19,606 nt of DNA, from positions 1 to 19,606 of the forward strand of contig CAJUAP010000070.1 of NCBI GenBank assembly GCA_910584435.1, written 5' to 3'. The DNA comes from an uncultured Acetatifactor sp. (GTDB lineage: Bacteria > Bacillota > Clostridia > Lachnospirales > Lachnospiraceae). Positions 1-6,226 of the stretch are shown one piece after another (within the stretch, counting starts at the first letter, position 1; the number at the start of each line of letters is the position of its first letter). A program made the position numbers and the translations under genes. The notes under the pieces are model-generated. The model did no database searches. It was given only the letters and a program-made list of their open reading frames with translations, and was not told the origin of the DNA.

Positions 1-2
1 GA

Positions 3-67
3 AGCCCCCGGGAGAATTTTCAGATGCGTCCTTTGCAGCTGAAAATTTCTCCCCCTACAAGGGGGCT
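3..67. terminator. Nested long inverted repeat, possible terminator of an upstream gene
   Basis: The outer arms AGCCCCC (3-9) and GGGGGCT (61-67) pair. Inside them GGGAGAATTTTCAG (10-23) pairs with the arm at 39-53, with one bulged T. The folded RNA would be a long, stable hairpin. There is no clear T-run after it, so a classical terminator is only one reading. It could also be a structured 5' leader of the PadR gene or a small repetitive element. No coding sequence is seen in 1-107. Confidence 0.45.
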
Positions 68-88
68 GAAGTGAAGAGACCGGAACAA

Positions 89-106
89 GTTCCCGCAAGC
101 GGGAAC
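89..106. promoter_or_regulatory. Perfect 18-bp palindrome just upstream of the padR ribosome site
   Basis: GTTCCCGCAAGCGGGAAC is a perfect palindrome ending 6 bases before the AGGAGG ribosome site of the PadR gene. As RNA it would form a 7-bp stem with a four-base loop. As DNA it could be an operator, for example for autorepression. No matching copy was noticed before the downstream ABC genes, so the regulator that binds it, if any, is unknown. Confidence 0.4.
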
Positions 107-112
107 TCTAAT

Positions 113-118
113 AGGAGG
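113..118 (+). promoter_or_regulatory. Ribosome binding site that favours a TTG start for the PadR gene
   Basis: AGGAGG lies 7 bases before TTG at 126, which is in frame with the PadR domain. An ATG at 122 is closer but runs only three codons (Met-Ile-Gly) before a stop, and the first in-frame ATG is at 159. TTG at 126 is therefore the best start. Confidence 0.6.
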
Positions 119-125
119 AATATGA

Positions 126-539
126 TTGGATGAGAAAATCAGGAAAAAGTATATTCCCATGACGGAGACTACATATTATACCTTGCTGTCTGTTACGGTT
201 CCCAGGCATGGATATGCGATTATGCAATATGTCAATGAGCTGACAAAGGGCAGGATTATGCTGGGAACGGGAACCTTGTACACCATGGTAAGCAGACTGG
301 CAGCGGATGGGATCATTGAAGCGGTGCAGGGCTGTGATAAAAAAGCATACCTGATTACCGACATCGGACAGGAATTGGTTTGGCTGGAGACCGAGCGGCT
401 GGGAAAGCAGCTGGAGGACGGGAGGAAGGTGCTGCGTCCGTTGTGGAAAAAGGCCGGGAACATGGAGGAGCTTCAGAGCCAGGGTGCCGATTTTCAAAAT
501 GGGGGGGGTATTTCCGAAGAATTTGGCATATCCATGTAA
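126..539 (+). CDS. PadR-family transcriptional regulator
   Basis: This is a small cytoplasmic DNA-binding protein of 137 residues. Residues 12-70 carry the PadR winged helix: a hydrophobic first helix, HGYAIMQYVNEL, then GTLYTMVSRLAADGII (recognition helix and start of the wing) and the wing ending in YLITDIGQ. Proteins of this family usually repress a neighbouring exporter and release DNA when a drug-like ligand binds, so the ABC-2 transporter starting at 830 is the likely target (inference from position). The start is probably TTG at 126, served by AGGAGG. The last 30 residues do not look like the usual C-terminal helix and follow a run of eight G (501-508), so the tail may be frameshifted or variable. 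Many such regulators are followed by a membrane-linked partner gene, which is absent here. Confidence 0.88.
   Translation: MDEKIRKKYIPMTETTYYTLLSVTVPRHGYAIMQYVNELTKGRIMLGTGTLYTMVSRLAADGIIEAVQGCDKKAYLITDIGQELVWLETERLGKQLEDGRKVLRPLWKKAGNMEELQSQGADFQNGGGISEEFGISM
501..508 (+). repeat. Run of eight G inside the 3' end of the PadR gene
   Basis: A homopolymer of eight G falls after codon 125 of the PadR gene. With seven G the frame would stay open to about 648 and give a longer tail. With the sequence as given, the protein ends 13 codons later. It is either a slippage-prone tract or a sequencing/assembly weak point. Confidence 0.9.
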
Positions 540-651
540 TGCAAAAAGCGTCAGGATGGCGAGAATGCCGCAGGTTTCAGGCAGCGGGCCGTATATGATA
601 CGCAATGAGGGGCGGAAAAAGCGCTGCCGTACACAATTTATACAATGAAAT

Positions 652-801
652 ATGACAAATATATGGTGTCGGCATAATGTGGCTGAGCACAACCAAAAAG
701 AGGTAAAGCGTAACCATAAAGAGGTAAAGCACAACCCAAAAGAGGTAAAGCGTAACCATAAAGAGGTAAAGCACAACCGGAATGGAAAGCCATACAATTG
801 A
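652..801 (+). CDS. Possible micro-ORF of 49 codons made of basic heptapeptide repeats
   Basis: The frame from ATG 652 to TGA 799-801 reads through the whole 21-bp tandem repeat. It gives about four copies of a heptapeptide of form [HR]-N-[QHP]-K-E-V-K, flanked by a short N-terminal part (MTNIWCRHNVAE) and a tail NRNGKPYN. The product would be strongly basic and hydrophilic, with no membrane segment or signal peptide. No Shine-Dalgarno sequence is visible before ATG 652, and a repeat whose period is a multiple of three leaves several frames open by chance, so translation is doubtful. It ends before the preferred ABC ATPase start (830). I recognise no family. It may be a leader peptide, a remnant, or non-coding. 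Confidence 0.25.
   Translation: MTNIWCRHNVAEHNQKEVKRNHKEVKHNPKEVKRNHKEVKHNRNGKPYN
687..780. repeat. 21-bp tandem repeat, four full copies plus a partial fifth, two alternating types
   Basis: Units lie at 687-707, 708-728, 729-749 and 750-770, then a partial copy at 771-780. Every unit ends in AGAGGTAAA. Units 1 and 3 start GCACAACC, and units 2 and 4 start GCGTAACC and are identical to each other, so the higher-order period is 42 bp. Twenty-one bp is two helical turns, so protein sites in it would face one side of the DNA. It fills the space between the PadR gene and the ABC ATPase gene. A GACA-N9-TGTC dyad (654-670) lies just upstream and could be an operator. Confidence 0.95.
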
Positions 802-829
802 GACTGGAAGAGAAAGGCATAGAGAGGAA

Positions 830-1747
830 ATGAAACTGGAAGTAAAAAATATTCACAAGAGTTTTGGGGAAAAGGAAGTGCTTCACGGCGTCAGTTTTCA
901 GGTGGAAGGAGGCAGGGCTCTGGGACTGCTGGGAAGAAACGGCGCCGGTAAGACGACTACCATCCGTATCCTGATGGATGTGTTCCATGCGGACAGCGGG
1001 GAGATTTCATTTGATGGTGCAAAATTTGTGCCGTCAAAGCACCGCATCGGGTATCTGCCGGAAGAACGGGGGCTGTATCCGAAACGGACAGTACTGGATC
1101 AGATGATTTATCTGGCGGCGCTTCGGGGAATGAAACCGGGTGAGGCCAGGGAAAGTGCAAAAAAATGGCTTGCCAGACTGCAGGTGTCGGAGTATGAGAA
1201 GAGTAAGCTGGAGACATTGTCGAAGGGCAATCAGCAGAAGGTGCAGCTTGCGGCAACTTTAGTACACAATCCGGATATTGTGATTCTGGATGAGCCGTTC
1301 AGCGGTTTGGACCCGGTGAATTCACAGATATTGAAGGATGTGGTAAATGAATTAATCAGGGATGGCAGACTGGTGATTTTCTCCAGCCACCAGATGAGCT
1401 ATGTGGAGGAATTCTGTGATAATATTGCGATTATCAACCAGGGAGAGGTGGTTCTGGACGGAGAGCTTCGTGAGATTAAGAAAGAATACGGCAGAAACCG
1501 CCTGATGCTGGCAGCAGAGAACCTTACATTGGAGGAACTGAGGGAGAAGGTGGATAAAGAGTGGCAGGAGCTGGCAGTTGTTTCCGGTAAGAAGAAAGAA
1601 TTTCTGATTCTGGAGCTGCAGCAGGGGAAGGAGCGGCGCATGGTATTGGAGAAATTAGCCGTTTCCGACATTATTGTGGATAAATTCGGCAGTTATGAGC
1701 CCGCGCTGAACGATATATTTGTGATGAAGGCAGGTGAACAGGAATGA
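830..1747 (+). CDS. ABC transporter ATP-binding protein of an ABC-2 type exporter
   Basis: This is the ATPase subunit of a two-gene exporter, acting at the inner face of the membrane with the permease that follows. From Met at 830 it has 305 residues. Walker A is GRNGAGKT (35-42), the signature is LSKGNQQ (130-136), Walker B is VILDEP (151-156) and the switch His is in SSHQM (187). The 80-residue C-terminal extension is typical of the NatA-like group. The start at 830 gives MKLEVKNIHKSF, the normal beginning of the fold, with AGAGAGG close upstream. An in-frame ATG at 782 would add 16 residues of no family likeness and sits next to the tandem repeat. The 3' end overlaps the permease start (ATGA), implying translational coupling. 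The substrate is unknown. The PadR gene upstream is the probable regulator. Confidence 0.93.
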   Translation: MKLEVKNIHKSFGEKEVLHGVSFQVEGGRALGLLGRNGAGKTTTIRILMDVFHADSGEISFDGAKFVPSKHRIGYLPEERGLYPKRTVLDQMIYLAALRGMKPGEARESAKKWLARLQVSEYEKSKLETLSKGNQQKVQLAATLVHNPDIVILDEPFSGLDPVNSQILKDVVNELIRDGRLVIFSSHQMSYVEEFCDNIAIINQGEVVLDGELREIKKEYGRNRLMLAAENLTLEELREKVDKEWQELAVVSGKKKEFLILELQQGKERRMVLEKLAVSDIIVDKFGSYEPALNDIFVMKAGEQE

Positions 1748-3000
1748 GGAAATTCGGGATCGTTTTAAAATATGAATTAAAAGAATATTTCAGCAGCAAA
1801 GCATTTATGGGTATCACCATATTCATGGCATTGCTGGGAATGGTATTATTGTTTCTGCCGCGTTTTGTAGATATGTCGGGTTTCACCGGCGTGAAGATTG
1901 TAGGCGGAGAGACAGAAGAGAAGGATGACGGCACCGGGGAAGAGCAGGATCAATTCCTGTATCTGGATCAGGCAGGTGTGGTGCGTGAGGAAATTCTGGA
2001 AGAGCTGTTTCCTGATATTGCATGGCAGACGGCCAGCCAGGAGGAAGCACTGAAGGAGGCTGTGGCAGCGCAGGAAGCAGAAGCAGGTTTTGTGATAGTA
2101 AGCCCCACGCAGTACAAGTACTATGTCTATAATAAGTCTATGACAGACCACAATGTTTCCATGTTTGATCAGGCAATGAAGACTTTCTATCGTATGGACT
2201 ATTGCGAGGCCGCCGGGTGGAAGCTGGAGGAGATATCTGCCATGTATGATGTTCCTGTGGTTATGGAAGTGGAGGTTCTGAATAAGGATTCGGGAAGTAA
2301 TTACTGGTATTGTTATGCGCTGGTGATATTGGTGTTTATGCTGATCACATATTATGGGCAGATGATTGCGGTTTCTGTTACCAATGAGAAGAGCAACAGA
2401 GCCATTGAAGTGCTGGTTACCAGTACTTCGTCCAACAGCCTCCTTTTTGGCAAGGTGGTTGCAGGCGCTGTGTCGGGCGTATTCCAGATGGGGATCATAT
2501 TAGGGGCAATTCTGGCCGCCTATCAGATGAACAGAGAGCAGTGGGGCGGAATGATTGATCGGTTTCTGGATATTCCGGCAGAGGTATTGCTGGCGTTTGC
2601 TTTCTTCGGCCTGGGTGGATACCTGTTCTATGCTTTTCTGTACGGGGCCATGGGAGCGCTGGTCAGCAAGACGGAGGATGTGAGCAAGAGCGCTTCCGGC
2701 CTTATGGTTGTGGTTATGATAGTGTATTTCTTCTCGCTGGTACAGCTGACCAATATAGACGGAACGGTAATCAAGGTGCTGTCTTTCCTGCCGATCAGCT
2801 CCTATAGTACTATGTTTGCCAGGATTGCCATGGGTACAGTGGCAGCATGGGAAATCGCGGTCTCCTTCCTGATACTGGTGCTGTCCATTCTGGGCACAGG
2901 CTTTCTTGGAGCAAAGCTTTACCGCATGGGGACGCTCCGGTACGGCAATCCCATTAAACTCAGTACAGCCTTAAGAGATCTGCGGCGGACAGAGAATTAG
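1744..3000 (+). CDS. ABC-2 type transporter permease, NatB-like
   Basis: This is the 418-residue integral membrane partner of the ATPase. One membrane segment lies near residues 20-40. A long acidic extracytoplasmic part covers about 41-190. A cluster of about five hydrophobic segments runs from about 196 to 400. The ABC-2 coupling motif EKSNRAIEVLVTS (225-237) follows the second segment, as in sodium/drug exporters of the NatB/YhaP type. The start ATG overlaps the stop of the ATPase gene. The family exports ions, drugs, peptides or lipids, and nothing in the sequence narrows the substrate. The stop TAG overlaps the stop of the convergent gene, with no terminator between them. Confidence 0.9.
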   Translation: MRKFGIVLKYELKEYFSSKAFMGITIFMALLGMVLLFLPRFVDMSGFTGVKIVGGETEEKDDGTGEEQDQFLYLDQAGVVREEILEELFPDIAWQTASQEEALKEAVAAQEAEAGFVIVSPTQYKYYVYNKSMTDHNVSMFDQAMKTFYRMDYCEAAGWKLEEISAMYDVPVVMEVEVLNKDSGSNYWYCYALVILVFMLITYYGQMIAVSVTNEKSNRAIEVLVTSTSSNSLLFGKVVAGAVSGVFQMGIILGAILAAYQMNREQWGGMIDRFLDIPAEVLLAFAFFGLGGYLFYAFLYGAMGALVSKTEDVSKSASGLMVVVMIVYFFSLVQLTNIDGTVIKVLSFLPISSYSTMFARIAMGTVAAWEIAVSFLILVLSILGTGFLGAKLYRMGTLRYGNPIKLSTALRDLRRTEN

Positions 3001-4601
3001 TATTCCTTTTCATCGATAAACCTGATGAATTTGGATACAAGCTCAGGGTCATATATGATGCCGCTGAACCGAACCAGACGTTCCTTGGACTCGGCTTTGG
3101 TGTGGTTGGTTCCTGCACGGGTGGGCGTGGTCCAATAAGCATAATTATTTGTAATACGCAGGATACGGGCTTCCAGAGGAATCTGGAAGCCCTTTAAGCG
3201 TTTCGGGTAGCTGTTGCCGTCCCAGTTTTCGTGGGAACTGAGGATGGTATTGGCAATGCCGTAGAGCTCTTCAAACTGTCTTACGATTTGATAACCATGA
3301 GTGACATGGGCCTGTACCTGCAGTTTTTCTTCTTTTGTCTTGTTCTGGCCTTTGACCACAAAATATTCCGGAAGCTTTGCCATGCCGATATCCTGATAAT
3401 GGGCCGCCAGGGAGGTTTCTCTGGCATGTTCTCTGGTAAAACCCAGGAACAGGGCGAAGTCATAGGCGATTCTGGATTCCAGTTCCACCATATCCCGGTT
3501 TAGAATCTGCCGATGGTATAAACGTTCCATCATAAGATCCGGAATATGTGTTTTTTGCTTTAATATGGCTTTATTATGATACATTTCTTCATCCGCCCTG
3601 ATGAAGCAGTCATACAGGGTTTCATTTGCGCTGTCCCACATGGCGGAGCCAAGCGCTACGGAAAGAGGAAAAGCCAGACTGCTGTCTTCCTGGCACCGGC
3701 GGGTTACATGACGACAGTAATCCCTGGCAGTATCTAAGGAACTGTTGGGCAGAATGACGCGGAATTCATCACCGCCGCACCGGGCAACCAGCCATTCCTT
3801 CTTGGAAAGGTTGGACATGATACTGGCGATATTCTTCAACATCCGGTCACCGGCTTCATGACCAAACACATCATTCATTAATTTCAGATAATTGGCGTCC
3901 GCTGATATCAGGCAGATCTGCATATCCTTATGAGCGGCATACTGTGAAAATACGTCATCGAATTTGCGGTGATTATAGACGCCTGTCATGGAATCGGTTT
4001 CCGCCAGCTTCTCCAGGAATTCCTTCTCCTGTTGATGAATCACTTCCTGATTCTCCAGGGATACAATGATGGATTTCAGGTATAGATTCTTGCGGCCCAA
4101 CTGGGAAAGCTGTTCTGCCAACAAAGTCAGTGTATTCAATATTAAATCAAAACGGGCGCGGGTCATGGAAGGAACCTGTTGGATCAGAGTCAGGTGTTCT
4201 GTCTCATCCATGTGCAGGGAATGGGTCTGGCACAGAAGTGAATCTTCATTGAGTATATCTTCTTCCAGGCGTACTTGGCCCACCAGAATACTTGCTACGT
4301 GAATGTCTTCAACCATGACGTTAATGCCTGCATAGGTCAGGCCGGTGCGGCTGCAATGGCTGACGAAGGGGGAATGCTCATGATAAGCGCACAATGCCAG
4401 AGCGGATTCTTCGCAAAAAGTGCGGCCGGAGGCGGATTCCCTGAACTGCCGGCATAACTGGCAATAATCACTGTCCTTGGTGAAGTATTCACCTGAAGGG
4501 CTGAGAATGCGGATGCTCACCTGCAGAGTGGCAGACAAAGAATCTATTAATTTCTGTAAAGAGTCAATATCATATATTTCATAAAATGTATATGCGTTCA
4601 T
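2997..4601 (-). CDS. PocR sensor - GGDEF diguanylate cyclase - degenerate HD-GYP protein
   Basis: This is a soluble 534-residue signalling protein. Residues 1-165 resemble a PocR sensory domain: a Cys-rich stretch (Cys47, 50, 63, 71, 83) and the end motif LVGQVRLEED. A short coiled coil (about 170-200) leads to a GGDEF domain (202-345) with the TDSMTGVYN start, metal Asp235, NDVFGHEAGD and an intact GGDEF (276-280), so it should make cyclic-di-GMP. The inhibitory RxxD site is replaced by KxxW. Residues 360-534 are an HD-GYP-like fold lacking key ligands: Gln403-Asp404 for His-Asp, Ser456-His457 for His-His, SYP for GYP and Asn485 for Asp. It probably cannot hydrolyse cyclic-di-GMP. AGAGGTG precedes the ATG by 8 bases. 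It is divergent from the intact HD-GYP gene. Confidence 0.88.
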   Translation of the reverse strand: MNAYTFYEIYDIDSLQKLIDSLSATLQVSIRILSPSGEYFTKDSDYCQLCRQFRESASGRTFCEESALALCAYHEHSPFVSHCSRTGLTYAGINVMVEDIHVASILVGQVRLEEDILNEDSLLCQTHSLHMDETEHLTLIQQVPSMTRARFDLILNTLTLLAEQLSQLGRKNLYLKSIIVSLENQEVIHQQEKEFLEKLAETDSMTGVYNHRKFDDVFSQYAAHKDMQICLISADANYLKLMNDVFGHEAGDRMLKNIASIMSNLSKKEWLVARCGGDEFRVILPNSSLDTARDYCRHVTRRCQEDSSLAFPLSVALGSAMWDSANETLYDCFIRADEEMYHNKAILKQKTHIPDLMMERLYHRQILNRDMVELESRIAYDFALFLGFTREHARETSLAAHYQDIGMAKLPEYFVVKGQNKTKEEKLQVQAHVTHGYQIVRQFEELYGIANTILSSHENWDGNSYPKRLKGFQIPLEARILRITNNYAYWTTPTRAGTNHTKAESKERLVRFSGIIYDPELVSKFIRFIDEKEY

Positions 4602-4719
4602 AGTTATTCACCTCTATACAATTTTGATTTACACGAAAGGTCTAAATTTCTGACAGGTTTTTTACTCCACGATCTCATTCCGCAATCTATGCCGGACTCT
4701 GATTACATTTCTATGCTTC

Positions 4720-4748
4720 ATTATAAAATAATTATCTGCTCTTTGCAA
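4720..4748 (-). promoter_or_regulatory. Sigma-A-like promoter for the PocR-GGDEF gene
   Basis: On the reverse strand TTGCAA (4748-4743) is followed by a 17-bp spacer and a perfect TATAAT (4725-4720). Transcription would start near 4713, giving a leader of about 110 bases before the ATG at 4601. No riboswitch was recognised in that leader. Confidence 0.55.
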
Positions 4749-4848
4749 TGTGTATTTGCAAGTTTTGGACTGCTTCTTTTTTGGGCTTCGCGGCAGGGGC
4801 AGTCTGATCTGCTGCCAAAATTTCCCCTTTAAAATCGGGAGAAATGAA

Positions 4849-4877
4849 TTGACAATTTTATTGAAAAGTGGTATATC
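4849..4877 (+). promoter_or_regulatory. Sigma-A-like promoter for the receiver/HD-GYP gene
   Basis: A perfect -35 TTGACA (4849-4854) is followed, after 17 bases, by TATATC (4872-4877). The predicted transcript start near 4884 lies 25 bases before ATG 4909. It rules against the far-upstream in-frame ATG at 4750. With the reverse promoter, this accounts for the divergent intergenic region 4602-4908; nothing else was seen there. Confidence 0.6.
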
Positions 4878-4908
4878 TTATTGTAGAAAAAAGTATGTAG
4901 GAAGAATT

Positions 4909-6012
4909 ATGGTGAACATAATGGATAAACAGCAGATTTTGATTGTAGATGACGAGGAAGTGAACAGAGCGATACTGCATTCCATGTTCCGCAATGAAGA
5001 ACAGGAGTATGAGCTGATTGAGGCGGAGAACGGGCAGCAGGCAATTGAATTAATTGAAAAATGCAGCAATCTGGTATTGATTATGCTGGATTTGGTGATG
5101 CCTGTGAAGGATGGGTTCGGCGTATTGGAGTATATGAAGGAACAGGAACTGCTTGACCGCATTCCTGTGATACTGATCACCAGCGAGGCAGTGCAGGACA
5201 GTGAGGATAAAGCATATTCCTATGGCGCTGCGGACGTGATACATAAGCCCTTTTACCCTCATATTGTAAAAAAGAGAAGTAAGAACATCATTGAATTGTA
5301 TCAGAATAAACTGAATATGGAGAGACGCCTCAAGGAGCAGGAAGAGGCAATCAGAGCGCAGGAGAAGGAAATTCGTGAGAACAACGAGTTTATGATTGAA
5401 ACCCTCAGCTCTGTTGTGGAGGCCAGAAGTGCAGAGACCGGCGAACACACGAGGCGGATTAAATACTTCACGCGGATTATGCTGAAGTATCTTATGAAAT
5501 ATTTCCCTAAGTACGGACTGACGGAAGCTCAGGTAGATATGATAGCCAGGGCGGCAGCGCTGCATGATATCGGCAAGATAGGCATTCCGGATGCAATTCT
5601 GCTGAAACCGGGGAAGCTTACGGCCGAAGAGTTTGAGATAATGAAGACACATACTACAATAGGATGTGATATTCTGGAAAAAACATATAAGAACCGTGAG
5701 AGTGATTTCTACCGCTACAGTTATGAAATCTGCCGTTATCATCATGAGAGGTGGGACGGCCGCGGATATCCGGATCATTTGGCGGGAGATCAGATTCCCA
5801 TCAGTGCGCAGATTGTTGCAGTTGCGGATGTATATGATGCGTTGGTGAGCCCCAGAGTATATAAGAGCGCTTATGCGAATAATATTGCATATGACATGAT
5901 TTTGAATGGTGAATGCGGTGAATTTTCGCAGGATGTTATGGAATGCTTTCAGCTTGCCAAACATGACTTTTTCAATATTGTGGAAGTAATCAAAATGTTT
6001 AGTTTTTCATGA
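4909..6012 (+). CDS. Response regulator with intact HD-GYP domain, predicted cyclic-di-GMP phosphodiesterase
   Basis: This is a cytosolic two-domain protein of 367 residues. The receiver (about 7-130) has the acidic pair Asp14-Asp15, phospho-acceptor Asp61 in MLDLVMP, Thr91/Ser92 and Lys113. A coiled coil (about 131-165) links it to HD-GYP (about 165-350), with all the usual ligands present: His180, His219-Asp220 in LHDIGKIGIP, His248, His278-His279, GYP (286-288) and Asp307. It is predicted to degrade cyclic-di-GMP when phosphorylated, like RpfG. ATG 4909 is chosen because TAGGAAG lies 4 bases upstream. ATG 4921 lacks a near ribosome site, and the extension to 4750 would include the promoter. 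No kinase is fused to it. The PAS kinase downstream or CheA could supply phosphate (inference). A terminator follows. Confidence 0.92.
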   Translation: MVNIMDKQQILIVDDEEVNRAILHSMFRNEEQEYELIEAENGQQAIELIEKCSNLVLIMLDLVMPVKDGFGVLEYMKEQELLDRIPVILITSEAVQDSEDKAYSYGAADVIHKPFYPHIVKKRSKNIIELYQNKLNMERRLKEQEEAIRAQEKEIRENNEFMIETLSSVVEARSAETGEHTRRIKYFTRIMLKYLMKYFPKYGLTEAQVDMIARAAALHDIGKIGIPDAILLKPGKLTAEEFEIMKTHTTIGCDILEKTYKNRESDFYRYSYEICRYHHERWDGRGYPDHLAGDQIPISAQIVAVADVYDALVSPRVYKSAYANNIAYDMILNGECGEFSQDVMECFQLAKHDFFNIVEVIKMFSFS

Positions 6013-6019
6013 GAGGGCA

Positions 6020-6056
6020 GGCAGCAAGAAAACACTGCATTTTCTTGTTGCCTTTT
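6020..6056 (+). terminator. Rho-independent terminator after the HD-GYP gene
   Basis: GGCAGCAAGAAAA (6020-6032) pairs with TTTTCTTGTTGCC (6040-6052) through 13 pairs, one of them G-U. The loop has seven bases and TTTT follows. It lies 8 bases after the stop codon and separates this gene from the chemosensory operon. Confidence 0.85.
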
Positions 6057-6085
6057 GTACTTCTTAACATGCGCCTACGGCATCA

Positions 6086-6200
6086 GTGCTTCTTGCGGAG
6101 GCACAAATAATTCATGAGAAAAACGTAATACTGCAGAATGAACTGCAGGGTTTTTGGGTGCCTGTACGGAACCAAAGTTAAGGTTATGCACGGTAGTGCA
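6086..6200 (+). other. Hairpin-rich leader region before the chemosensory operon
   Basis: The gap before the kinase gene holds three separate small hairpins. GTGCTTC/GAGGCAC lies at 6086-6104. CTGCAG-AATGAA-CTGCAG lies at 6131-6148 and is followed by a five-T run. TGCAC-GGTA-GTGCA lies at 6187-6200. The second could act as a weak attenuator. No known riboswitch consensus, including both cyclic-di-GMP classes, was recognised, and no convincing sigma-A or sigma-28 promoter was found. It may be only intergenic DNA with chance palindromes. Confidence 0.3.
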
Positions 6201-6226
6201 GTTATTTATTCTGGTGGAGGTGTGTT

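Noticed and set aside
687..780. CRISPR-like array
   Set aside because: Units are only 21 bp, directly abutting, with no unique spacers and no cas genes.
4644..4662. GGTCTAAATTTCTGACAGG as a second copy of the AraC-region inverted repeat at 19335
   Set aside because: They share only a short AATTTCT-like core; the likeness is weak and probably chance in AT-rich DNA.
4750..4908. 53-residue N-terminal extension of the receiver/HD-GYP protein
   Set aside because: It spans a perfect TTGACA promoter and has no receiver likeness; ATG 4909 has the ribosome site.
5050..5964. 304-codon reverse ORF
   Set aside because: It lies opposite the clear receiver/HD-GYP gene and has no domain likeness; it is a shadow frame.
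6060..6226. Cyclic-di-GMP riboswitch before the kinase gene
   Set aside because: The conserved blocks of the GEMM type were not found by eye; only simple hairpins are present.
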